Source: Clostridia bacterium (GTDB taxonomy: Bacteria > Bacillota > Peptococcia > DRI-13 > UBA5745). Taken from it: DNA of 64,000 nt. Both the position numbers and the translations under genes were made by a program. Shown one piece after another: positions 47,176 to 54,770 of this stretch. The DNA lies in assembly GCA_018436095.1 (NCBI GenBank), contig JAHDMJ010000014.1, positions 62,001-126,000 on the forward strand, in the 5' to 3' direction. The notes beneath the pieces are model-generated. The model was not told the DNA's origin, made no database searches, and worked only from the letters and a program-made list of their open reading frames with translations. Within the stretch, counting starts at the first letter, position 1. Each line of letters opens with the position of its first letter.

Positions 47176-49176
47176 ATGCTTGAGAAAAACGACGCAATTA
47201 TGCAAGACCCGCCCATACCCGGCAGCGGCCTGGACCCCGTTGCAGAAGGAATAGATGAAGACGGTGCGGCAGTCCGTAGCTACAGGCATCAAGGGGCCAA
47301 ACGGATTGTTGCTCTGATTGCCGTCTCCATGACGCTTTTTCACATATATGGCCTGATCATCAGCATCGTTGATCCCACCATATTTTATATGTGGCACTGG
47401 GGCTTTGGGCTTACACTCATCTTCCTGATGTACCCCGGCCGCCAAAAAGAAGACCGCAGAACTATACCCTGGTACGATATGCTTGCCGCCGCCATGGTTG
47501 CAGCAATTACCATCTATGTCGTTGCCAATAGCACAAAATACCTCTACCGCTGCATGATCAACGCTCCCTCACCATTGGATCTGCTCTTTGGTACCCTGGC
47601 CATTTTATTGACTCTGGAGGCAGCCCGGCGCACAATCGGCAAAGGCCTGCCTGTTGTAGCAATTGTCCTGATTATCTACGCCTTTGCAGGCAACTATCTG
47701 CCCGGCTTCATCGCTAACAAAGGCTATGGGTTTTCCCGGGTTATCTCTTACCTGTTTAGTATGGAGGGGCTCTTCGGCACCGCCATGAAGATGTCCGCAA
47801 CCAACGTTTTCCTGATGGTGCTCTTCGGTTCCTTCCTGACGTTTTCCGGAACGGGAGACATATTCATGCGGCTTGCTATTGCACTGGCCGGCGGCAAGCG
47901 GGGCGGTCCTGCTAAAGTTTCCGTAGTATCCAGCGGCCTCTTCGGCAGCATCTCCGGCAGCGCCGTAGCCAATGTGGTGAGTACCGGCACTTTGACGATC
48001 CCGCTGATGAAGCGGGTGGGATATAAACCGGAATTTGCAGCGGCAGTGGAAGCGGTGGCTTCCACCGGCGGCCAGATTATGCCTCCCGTTATGGGAACAG
48101 GCGCCTTCCTGATGGCGGAAATGCTCAACATACCTTATTCCACCATATGTCTGGCAGCTATTATTCCGGCTTTGCTATACTATTTCAGTGTTTTTATCTC
48201 CATCGATTTAGAAGCGGCTAAAAGTAATCTGCAGGGAATGGATCAGTCGGAAATTGAAAATCCCGTCAGTGTCCTTAAAGAGGGCTGGCTGCTGATCATC
48301 CCCATTTTTATTCTCATTTACTTCATCGCTATCCGGCAATTGAGCATCAGCCGGTCCGCAATTTACTCCATCATATCCTGTGTCCTGTGCAGTTGGTTTA
48401 CCAAGGATCACCGGATGGGTTTTAAGGAAATCCTTAAAACCTGCGAAATCGGCGCTTACCGGACTCTTACGATCATCTCGGCAGTGGGTTGTGCCGGCCT
48501 GGCTATCGGTATTGTGATGCTGACCGGTGTGGGCGTTAAATTCACTCTTTTAGTAAGCCTTCTGGCAGGAACCAACCTGTTTCTGGCCCTTCTGTTTACG
48601 GCCTTGTCCTCCATCGTTCTCGGCATGGGCCTGCCCACCGTTGCCGCCTACATCATCTGCGCCACTATCATGGTATCCGGCCTTACCGGCTTAGGTATTC
48701 AGCCCATTGCCGCTCACATGTTTATCTTCTATTATGCGATCCTGTCTATGCTGACGCCGCCGGTGGCCCTGGCCGCTTATACGGCAGCCGGGATTTCCGG
48801 CAGCAATCCCACCAGAGTGGGCTGGCTCTCCGTCCGTCTGGGGATGGTGGCTTTCGTATTACCCTTTATCTTTATCTATGGGCCGGCCCTGCTTTTTGTC
48901 GGCACAGGGGCAGAGATTGCCATTGCCTGCGCTACCTCCGTTATCGGCATCTATTGCTTTACCGTGGCCTTATATGGCTGGCATGCAGGCTCTGCTCTTA
49001 AGCCGGGGCTGAGAGGCCTTCTATTGGCAACGGGCCTATGTATGACTATTCCCGGCACCCTCACCGATCTGGCCGGAATCCTATTGTTAGTTATATACGT
49101 ATCGGTTTATAAACCGGCCCGTATATGGATGGTAAACAAAATCAAAAAACAAGGAGGCCACTATGAGAAAATTTAA
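47176..49176 (+). CDS. TRAP transporter fused permease subunit (TAXI type)
   Basis: 666 residues from ATG 47176 (AAGGAG upstream; the frame opens at 47131 but inside the operator). Charged N-terminal tail, four spans of the DctQ-like part (about 40-150), then the DctM-like part with GSISGSAVANVVSTGTLTIPLMKRVGY near 265 and ASTGGQIMPPVMGTGAFLMAEMLN near 297, pseudo-repeat GMGLPTVAAYIICATIMVSG near 495 and the ITPPVALAAY-type SMLTPPVALAAYTAAG near 538. Close relative of the permease at 54771. Overlaps its TAXI receptor gene by 14 bases, so the operon order is permease then receptor, reverse of the other two systems. Confidence 0.95.
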   Translation: MLEKNDAIMQDPPIPGSGLDPVAEGIDEDGAAVRSYRHQGAKRIVALIAVSMTLFHIYGLIISIVDPTIFYMWHWGFGLTLIFLMYPGRQKEDRRTIPWYDMLAAAMVAAITIYVVANSTKYLYRCMINAPSPLDLLFGTLAILLTLEAARRTIGKGLPVVAIVLIIYAFAGNYLPGFIANKGYGFSRVISYLFSMEGLFGTAMKMSATNVFLMVLFGSFLTFSGTGDIFMRLAIALAGGKRGGPAKVSVVSSGLFGSISGSAVANVVSTGTLTIPLMKRVGYKPEFAAAVEAVASTGGQIMPPVMGTGAFLMAEMLNIPYSTICLAAIIPALLYYFSVFISIDLEAAKSNLQGMDQSEIENPVSVLKEGWLLIIPIFILIYFIAIRQLSISRSAIYSIISCVLCSWFTKDHRMGFKEILKTCEIGAYRTLTIISAVGCAGLAIGIVMLTGVGVKFTLLVSLLAGTNLFLALLFTALSSIVLGMGLPTVAAYIICATIMVSGLTGLGIQPIAAHMFIFYYAILSMLTPPVALAAYTAAGISGSNPTRVGWLSVRLGMVAFVLPFIFIYGPALLFVGTGAEIAIACATSVIGIYCFTVALYGWHAGSALKPGLRGLLLATGLCMTIPGTLTDLAGILLLVIYVSVYKPARIWMVNKIKKQGGHYEKI

Positions 49177-50242
49177 AATTTTTGCATTAACATTGTCTTT
49201 TGCCCTGCTTCTGGGAAGCCTGACTGCCTGCGGAAACAGCGGACAGTCTTCTTATTCCGCTGCTCCTGCCGGCACGGCTCCCTCTGACCCTCAATCAACC
49301 GGTGATCAAGCGCCTGCAGCCGGCCAGGTTGTCCCTTTCCCCGATAAGAAGACGACGATTTCCATGGGCAGCGCCACCTCCGGCGGCACCTTCTATATTT
49401 ACTGCGGCGGTGTGGCCACCGTTGTGGGGCAGAATGCAAAGAATATTGAAATCGCCATTGAGGCCACCCAAGGTTCGGGAGCTAACCTGGAATTGCTGCG
49501 CAACGGCTCCGTGGACATCTGCATCTCTGAAGCCAGCATGGGTTATGACATCATGTCAGGGCAAGGCGACTATGAAGGAGCTGAGCCTTTTAGCGGCTTG
49601 CGGGCTATCGCCGCTTGCTACGCCAATAAGTGGATGGCGGTTACCCTCGATAAGAATATTACGGATACCACCCAGCTGGACGGCAAAAACATTGCCGTGA
49701 GCACTTACATGAGCGGTTCCCACTTGGGTTCAATGAAAGTTTACGATGCCCTGGGCATGAAAAATGTTTCTTATACTACCATGGCTTATGCCGACGGCTT
49801 TACGGAGATGTTCGAAGGCCGTCTGGATGCCTGCTCCATGCTGACGGGCCATCCCTCCTCCCCCATCATTGAGCTGGAAACCAAGACCGACGTCAACTAT
49901 GTCAAGCTTACCGAGGATCAGATCAATAACGTGCTGACCGCTGTTCCCGCCTACTCCAGAGATGTGATTGAAGCCGGCACTTACAAAGGCCTGTCGGAAG
50001 ACTACGATACCATCTCAAACTGGGTAGTCCTTTATGTCCGCCAGGATATGGACGATAACCTGGTCTACCATATTGTCAAAGCCATCATGGAAAACAACGA
50101 AACTATGGTCAATACCCACGCTGTGGCCGCCGCCAGCATTCCTGCAAATGCTGTCAAGCAGGTGATGCCCCTTCATAAGGGCGCCATCAAGTATTACGAG
50201 GAAACCGGCATTAAAATTCCCGATAATCTGAAAATAGACTGA
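49163..50242 (+). CDS. TAXI family TRAP transporter solute receptor, lipoprotein
   Basis: 359 residues. Signal MRKFKIFALTLSFALLLGSLTAC with lipobox SLTAC (cysteine about 23), Ser/Pro/Ala/Gln linker, then TTISMGSATSGGTFYIYCGGVATVVGQNAKNIEIAIEATQGSGANLELLRNGSVDICISEASMGYD, the TAXI N-lobe (TATQGSxxN motif). C-terminal QVMPLHKGAIKYYEETGIKIP is the family ending. Resembles the receptor at 53589 (ATKGSGENLVLLQNGEMDIA), so the two systems may take related ligands. AGGAGGCCACT precedes the ATG within the permease gene. Confidence 0.94.
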   Translation: MRKFKIFALTLSFALLLGSLTACGNSGQSSYSAAPAGTAPSDPQSTGDQAPAAGQVVPFPDKKTTISMGSATSGGTFYIYCGGVATVVGQNAKNIEIAIEATQGSGANLELLRNGSVDICISEASMGYDIMSGQGDYEGAEPFSGLRAIAACYANKWMAVTLDKNITDTTQLDGKNIAVSTYMSGSHLGSMKVYDALGMKNVSYTTMAYADGFTEMFEGRLDACSMLTGHPSSPIIELETKTDVNYVKLTEDQINNVLTAVPAYSRDVIEAGTYKGLSEDYDTISNWVVLYVRQDMDDNLVYHIVKAIMENNETMVNTHAVAAASIPANAVKQVMPLHKGAIKYYEETGIKIPDNLKID

Positions 50243-50259
50243 TTTTCTTTCAAATACAG

Positions 50260-50288
50260 TTGACGGAATCTGTCTATTTCTATACAAT
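50260..50288 (+). promoter_or_regulatory. Promoter of the LacI-type regulator
   Basis: TTGACG (50260-50265), 17-base spacer, TACAAT (50283-50288). No terminator separates it from the TAXI gene 18 bases upstream, so read-through is also possible. Confidence 0.65.
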
Positions 50289-50325
50289 TCAACTAAAATA
50301 TGATAGCGAGGTGATTGATCATAAG

Positions 50326-51384
50326 ATGGACAGCCGTATCACCATCCGCGATATTGCGGCTAAGTCTGGCGTCTCCACGACAACGATTTCCAGATATCTC
50401 AACGGTAAATATGAGTTCATGTCAGATGATACCCGGCAGCGTATTAAAATGGTCATCCAAAAAACCGGTTACCGCCCTAATAAGCTGGCCGGCAGCTTAA
50501 AAACGGCGCGAACCAATACCCTGGGCCTGGTGCTTTCCAATCCCGCCTCTAACCTGTATCCCTTTTTGATCGGCAGCATCTGCAACAGCGCTACGCTTTT
50601 AGGCCAGAAAATTATCGTTATTACCACCGATGAGGATGAAGAAAAAGAACGCAACCAGGTAGAGGAGCTGATCGACAGCCAGGTAGATGGTCTTCTTGTA
50701 TTTACCGGCACCAACATCAGCTTCTATGAAAAGCTCAGGCAAAAATACGGCCTGCCTATTGTGCTGGCGGACCGGGTACCCATCAGCACTCAATTGGACT
50801 GGGTGGCCATTAACCATTATGCCGGCACCGCAAATGTCATCAAATATTTGATTTCTAAGGGCTATGAAAAAATCGTTTTGGTAGTGCGCTCTAATCGCAG
50901 CCATCGGGGTACCGTTGCCATCAGAGAACAAAGCGCCGAGGAAACCTGCCGGCTGCATTTTGGGGATGACAGCCATTTCAAGCGGATCCTGATCCGGGAA
51001 GACAACGCCGGAGCTCTGGTTCACGGCAATAACGAGCACATCCTTGACTGCCTGAAGCTTTGTTATGAAGAAAGCCGGCAATCTCCCACAGCGGTTTTCG
51101 TTGCTGACGGCATTTTAATGGGCCGGTTTATTTGCGGTATATACCGTCTCGGCTTAGAACTCTCCCCCAGCTTCAACTTGGCAGGATATGATATTTGGAA
51201 TTTTAGCACTCTGATGCCCCAACCTATCTGTACAATCGAACAACCCCTGTTTGATCTGGGAACTCTGGCTACTGAAATGCTGGTTTCCCGTATTTCTCAA
51301 GGTTTTTCCGATCAGGAGGATCAGGATGGACCCCATTTTCCGCTGCATCAACTGCTGGATTGCTCTATCTCTTATCCTTCATGA
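50326..51384 (+). CDS. LacI family transcriptional regulator
   Basis: 352 residues from ATG 50326 (GAGGTGA at 50308-50314). LacI helix-turn-helix ITIRDIAAKSGVSTTTISRYLNGKYEFMSDDTRQRI (5-40), hinge helix YRPNKLAGSLKTARTNTLGLVLSN (48-71), then a periplasmic-binding-type effector domain (DGLLVFTGTNISFYEKLRQKYGLPIVLADRVP, AVFVADGILMGRFICGIYRLG, NLAGYDIWN). The effector is probably a sugar acid or other metabolite of the flanking operons. Stop is followed by a hairpin. Likely binds the shared element found at 46940, 47103 and 51536. Confidence 0.93.
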   Translation: MDSRITIRDIAAKSGVSTTTISRYLNGKYEFMSDDTRQRIKMVIQKTGYRPNKLAGSLKTARTNTLGLVLSNPASNLYPFLIGSICNSATLLGQKIIVITTDEDEEKERNQVEELIDSQVDGLLVFTGTNISFYEKLRQKYGLPIVLADRVPISTQLDWVAINHYAGTANVIKYLISKGYEKIVLVVRSNRSHRGTVAIREQSAEETCRLHFGDDSHFKRILIREDNAGALVHGNNEHILDCLKLCYEESRQSPTAVFVADGILMGRFICGIYRLGLELSPSFNLAGYDIWNFSTLMPQPICTIEQPLFDLGTLATEMLVSRISQGFSDQEDQDGPHFPLHQLLDCSISYPS

Positions 51385-51388
51385 CCTT

Positions 51389-51440
51389 TAAGGGTGTCTC
51401 CCAGTAGTCCTGTAAAAGGAATAAAAGGGACACCCTTTGT
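51389..51440 (+). terminator. Terminator of the LacI-type gene
   Basis: AAGGGTGTCTCCC and GGGACACCCTT arms (51390-51402, 51427-51437) with about 24-base loop, ending CCCTTTGT. T-run is short. Confidence 0.55.
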
Positions 51441-51495
51441 AAAGGCCGGAATATTTCATTAGAAAGAAAATTTATAATCTTTAGGGAATAGGTTA

Positions 51496-51580
51496 TTGAC
51501 AAAGGTCACAATCTATGTTTTTATTATGTTAAGTTTGTTAACCGATTTCGTTATACGGTTTCGTTATCCGTTTTCGTTGA
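51496..51580 (+). promoter_or_regulatory. Promoter of RraA-enolase-TAXI-TRAP operon with triplicate operator
   Basis: TTGACA (51496-51501), 17-base spacer, TTTTAT (51519-51524), then TGTTAACCGATTTCGTTAT (51536-51554) and two further CG-TTTCGTT units: CGATTTCGTTATA, CGGTTTCGTTATC, CGTTTTCGTTGAA, repeated with a 13-base period (51543-51581). Same -35/-10/operator order as at 47063. Confidence 0.8.
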
Positions 51581-51639
51581 AAAATAATGGAAATCGATTG
51601 ACTAACTGCAATCAAATAATAAAGAATGGTGTGAGTGGA

Positions 51640-52320
51640 ATGTATAACGTATTCAAGCACTATAAGAAGGTTCCCGGCGAAATTGTAGAAGCCTACGCCA
51701 AGCTTGAAGAAAGCGCCTCCATCAATGAATCTATGCCGCAAAAAGATGGGGCTCTTCATTCAAGCATCCGCCCGGTCTGGCCGGAAAGCCGGATGTGCGG
51801 TACAGCTTTGACCGTACAATGCGGCGTAGCAGACAACATTATGCTGCATAAAGCCATCACTATGGCCGGCCCCGGGGATGTGCTGCTGGTGGTCAACAAG
51901 GGCTACAGCGAAGCCGGCGGCATGTTTGGCGGTATGATGGCCGCCACATTAAAAAGCCGGGGGGCTGCCGGGTTGGTCATCGAAGGGGGCTGCCGGGACA
52001 CCGTGCTGATTAAAGAGTTGGGATTCCCCGTATTTTCCCAAACCATCTCAATTAAGCCCGCCACAAAAATATCTTCCGGCGCTATCAATGTCCCTATTAT
52101 AATAGGCGGCGTTTTAGTCCATCCCGGAGACTTGGTATATGGAGATAATGACGGAGTGGTAGTGGTACCGAGAGAGCAAGCCGCAAAAGTACTGAAAACA
52201 GCTCAGGAAAGAGAGGAGCGTGAAAGCGGGCAGTTAGAAAAAATATTAAGAGGCGAGATGACTACCTTTGACTTTTTTGCTGAAGAGTATGCTCGGCTGG
52301 ATTTAAAAGAAGAACCGTGA
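51640..52320 (+). CDS. RraA family protein
   Basis: 226 residues from ATG 51640; upstream in-frame codons run through the promoter and operator, so the shorter form is right, although the ribosome site (GTGAGTGGA) is weak. RraA pattern: CGTALTVQCGVADNIMLHKAI near 48-68, the pocket GGMFGGMMAATLKSRGAAGLVIEGGCRD (Arg-Asp catalytic pair about 119-120), and VHPGDLVYGDNDGVVVVPREQA near 168. First gene of the long operon. Distinct from the other two RraA paralogues; product of the reaction could be pyruvate plus an aldehyde or oxoacid. Confidence 0.86.
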   Translation: MYNVFKHYKKVPGEIVEAYAKLEESASINESMPQKDGALHSSIRPVWPESRMCGTALTVQCGVADNIMLHKAITMAGPGDVLLVVNKGYSEAGGMFGGMMAATLKSRGAAGLVIEGGCRDTVLIKELGFPVFSQTISIKPATKISSGAINVPIIIGGVLVHPGDLVYGDNDGVVVVPREQAAKVLKTAQEREERESGQLEKILRGEMTTFDFFAEEYARLDLKEEP

Positions 52321-52348
52321 CAAATAAGAAAAAGAGGGTAAACGAACA

Positions 52349-53524
52349 ATGAAAATTACCAGTATCAAACCTTATCTCTTTTTCCCGGGGCAAGCCAAAA
52401 ATCTCTGCCTCTGCCGGGTGGACACCGACGAGGGCCTGTATGGCTGGGGCGAAGCTTATGTGGTTCAGGGCAAAGAGAAAGCTGTGGAAACTTACATTGA
52501 GGCCATGGCCCCCTATCTGATTGGGCGCAGCCCCTTCGATATTAAACATAGCGCAACGGCAATGTTTGACGATTTTGCTATCCGGCGCAGCAGTTGTGAT
52601 TTCTATGCCGCCTGGAGCGCTATTGAGATTGCCCTGTGGGACATCGCCGGTAAAGCCTGCGGCCAGCCGGTTTATAATCTTCTGGGCGGCCGCTGCCGTG
52701 AAAAAATCCGGGTTTATGCCAACGGCTGGTGGGGCGGTGCGCAAAATATCGATGAATTAGTGGAGCGGGCCCTGGCGGTCAAGGCCCAGGGCTTTACCGC
52801 AATGAAGTGGGATCCTTTCAAAGGCTATTGGCGCACTTACATCACCAAGCAGCAAGAAGATTATGCGGTAAATTCGGTCAAAGCTATCCGGGAAGCCGTA
52901 GGGCCGGATGTAGACCTTCTTGTTGAAGTCCACCGCCGTTTATCGCCCTGGCATGCCATTCATTTCAGTCAGCGCATCGAAGAATTCAACCCCTTCTGGA
53001 TTGAAGAGCCTTGCCTGGCCGACAACATTGATTTGGTAGTTGAAGCCAAAAAAGGAATCAAAGCCCCGGTTGTTACCGGTGAAACCCTTTACAGCAAATA
53101 TGATTTCATTCCCGTTTTTGAGAAAAGGGCTGCCGATATCATCAACCCCGATATCTGTGTAAGCGGCATCCAGGGCATGATGGAAATTGCATCTATGGCA
53201 GATCCCTATAACATTCTGGTCAGTCCCCATAATTTCAACAGCAATCTTGTAGGCTTAGCGGCGATGGTTCATATGTCCGTGGCTATCCCCAACTTCCTGA
53301 TCGGTGAAATGTTCCTGACCGTAGATGAGGGCTCAACGGCCATCGCCTCAGAAAGACTGGCCATCAAGGACGGCTTCATTGACCTGCCTACCAAGCCGGG
53401 CTTGGGCATAGACGTGGATATGGACGCCCTGGCCAAACACCCCTACAAATATTTCGAGCGCAAGTTCCCCTTCAAGGGAGCAGCCATGTACAGCGATGAA
53501 TTCCCCAGGAAGGAAGACTATTAA
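52349..53524 (+). CDS. Enolase-superfamily acid-sugar dehydratase, galactonate-dehydratase-like
   Basis: 391 residues of the mandelate racemase subgroup. N-terminal capping domain (KITSIKPYLF ... EGLYGWGEAYV). Barrel residues match D-galactonate dehydratase in spacing: metal ligands E193 and E219 (IEEP) and E245 (TGET), general acid/base H195 (VEVH motif) and H294 (SPHNFN) with Asp in NPDICVSG; the first ligand is Glu in place of Asp. A Lys at the KWDPFKG strand end (about 150) suggests substrate contact. It probably dehydrates an aldonate or aldarate to a 2-oxo-3-deoxy acid, the kind of product that RraA-type aldolases cleave. Starts 28 bases after the RraA gene. Confidence 0.88.
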   Translation: MKITSIKPYLFFPGQAKNLCLCRVDTDEGLYGWGEAYVVQGKEKAVETYIEAMAPYLIGRSPFDIKHSATAMFDDFAIRRSSCDFYAAWSAIEIALWDIAGKACGQPVYNLLGGRCREKIRVYANGWWGGAQNIDELVERALAVKAQGFTAMKWDPFKGYWRTYITKQQEDYAVNSVKAIREAVGPDVDLLVEVHRRLSPWHAIHFSQRIEEFNPFWIEEPCLADNIDLVVEAKKGIKAPVVTGETLYSKYDFIPVFEKRAADIINPDICVSGIQGMMEIASMADPYNILVSPHNFNSNLVGLAAMVHMSVAIPNFLIGEMFLTVDEGSTAIASERLAIKDGFIDLPTKPGLGIDVDMDALAKHPYKYFERKFPFKGAAMYSDEFPRKEDY

Positions 53525-53588
53525 TCCGGAGGTATCAGGTTCCACTTAAGGAGTCCCAAATAAGCGCTATATTATGGAGGGATATTTT

Positions 53589-54662
53589 ATGAAGAAAAAA
53601 CTTATAGCTTTGATTCTGATTTCAGTATTTGTGCTTTCCTTATCTGCCTGCGGCGGCAACGGCTCATCAGCTCCTACAGCCGCTCCCACCCAGCCCGCCG
53701 CTCCATCCGAACCCGCCTCTGCCGGCGATAGCGATCCCGTATTCAATAACATTAAGGTCTCAGCCGGTTCCGGCACTGCCGGCGGCGGCCAATACGTCTA
53801 CGTTGGCGGTATAACCAACATCATCAACACCAACCTTCCCGGTGTAGAGGTCATTCTGGAAGCCACTAAGGGCTCCGGCGAGAATCTGGTTCTGCTTCAG
53901 AACGGGGAAATGGATATCGCCTCTATCGAATCCTCAATTGCTTATAATGCTTATATCGGTGAAAATCTGGCCGAGGGCGAAGAAGCCTTTCCCGAGGTAC
54001 GCAGCCTGTTTGCCTCCCTGCCTACTCACTTTATTATTACTACACTGGATCAATCGGCTTCCAATGTGGAGGATTTTGCCGGCAAGATCGTGGCCTTCGG
54101 CCCTTATACCGGTTCAACGGATATTTCCAGCCGGGCTGTATTCGGACCCCAGGGGTTAAACCTTATTGAGTCCTTTACTGTTACCAACGCCGGCTGGGGC
54201 GATTGCTTCACCTCCATGGCCGATGGCCAGGTTTATGCCGTTACCGGCGGCTCCATCCATCCCGCCAGTGCCATTACGGAGCTGGAAGCTACCAAGAAGG
54301 TTAATTTTGTTCGCTTTACCGAAGAGCAGATGAATACCCTGACCACCAATTTCCCTTATTATAAAAGAGTCTCCCTGCCTGCCGACATGTACAACGGCTT
54401 GACCGAGGAGTATGAAACCATCGGCGCCTGGCAAGCGATGTACGCCCATAGTTCTATGGACGATGATCTGGCCTACATGATCACGAAAACCGTTTTTGAG
54501 CATATTGACGTACTTCAAAGCACCCATAACGGCGGTTACACCACCACCCTGGAAAATATCGGCGAGCAGCCTGTGCCTCTGCACATGGGCGCCTACCGTT
54601 ATTATCAGGAAATGGGTATTGATGTTCCGGCCGAGCTGCTCCCTCCCGAGCTTAATAAGTAA
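53589..54662 (+). CDS. TAXI family TRAP transporter solute receptor, lipoprotein
   Basis: 357 residues from ATG 53589 (GGAGGG at 53576-53581; an in-frame ATG at 53574 overlaps that site). Signal MKKKLIALILISVFVLSLSAC with lipobox SLSAC (cysteine about 21), Pro/Ala/Thr linker, TAXI N-lobe IKVSAGSGTAGGGQYVYVGGITNIINTNLPGVEVILEATKGSGENLVLLQNGEMDIASIESSIAYN and ending EQPVPLHMGAYRYYQEMGIDVPAEL. Paralogue of the receptor at 49163. Followed by a stem-loop and then its own fused permease. Confidence 0.94.
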   Translation: MKKKLIALILISVFVLSLSACGGNGSSAPTAAPTQPAAPSEPASAGDSDPVFNNIKVSAGSGTAGGGQYVYVGGITNIINTNLPGVEVILEATKGSGENLVLLQNGEMDIASIESSIAYNAYIGENLAEGEEAFPEVRSLFASLPTHFIITTLDQSASNVEDFAGKIVAFGPYTGSTDISSRAVFGPQGLNLIESFTVTNAGWGDCFTSMADGQVYAVTGGSIHPASAITELEATKKVNFVRFTEEQMNTLTTNFPYYKRVSLPADMYNGLTEEYETIGAWQAMYAHSSMDDDLAYMITKTVFEHIDVLQSTHNGGYTTTLENIGEQPVPLHMGAYRYYQEMGIDVPAELLPPELNK

Positions 54663-54687
54663 TTGCTTTTTACTTCTCTCCCTCTCA

Positions 54688-54715
54688 GGGGCTGGATACA
54701 GAAGTATCCGGCCCC
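54688..54715 (+). promoter_or_regulatory. Intercistronic stem-loop after TAXI receptor gene
   Basis: GGGGCTGGATAC / GTATCCGGCCCC with loop AGAA, 12 pairs including one G-U; no T-run. Comparable hairpins follow the binding-protein genes at 1701 and 24276. Confidence 0.65.
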
Positions 54716-54770
54716 GTATATAACGTGACGCTATAAAGCTGAGTACCGAAAGCAAGGAGGTACAACTTAA

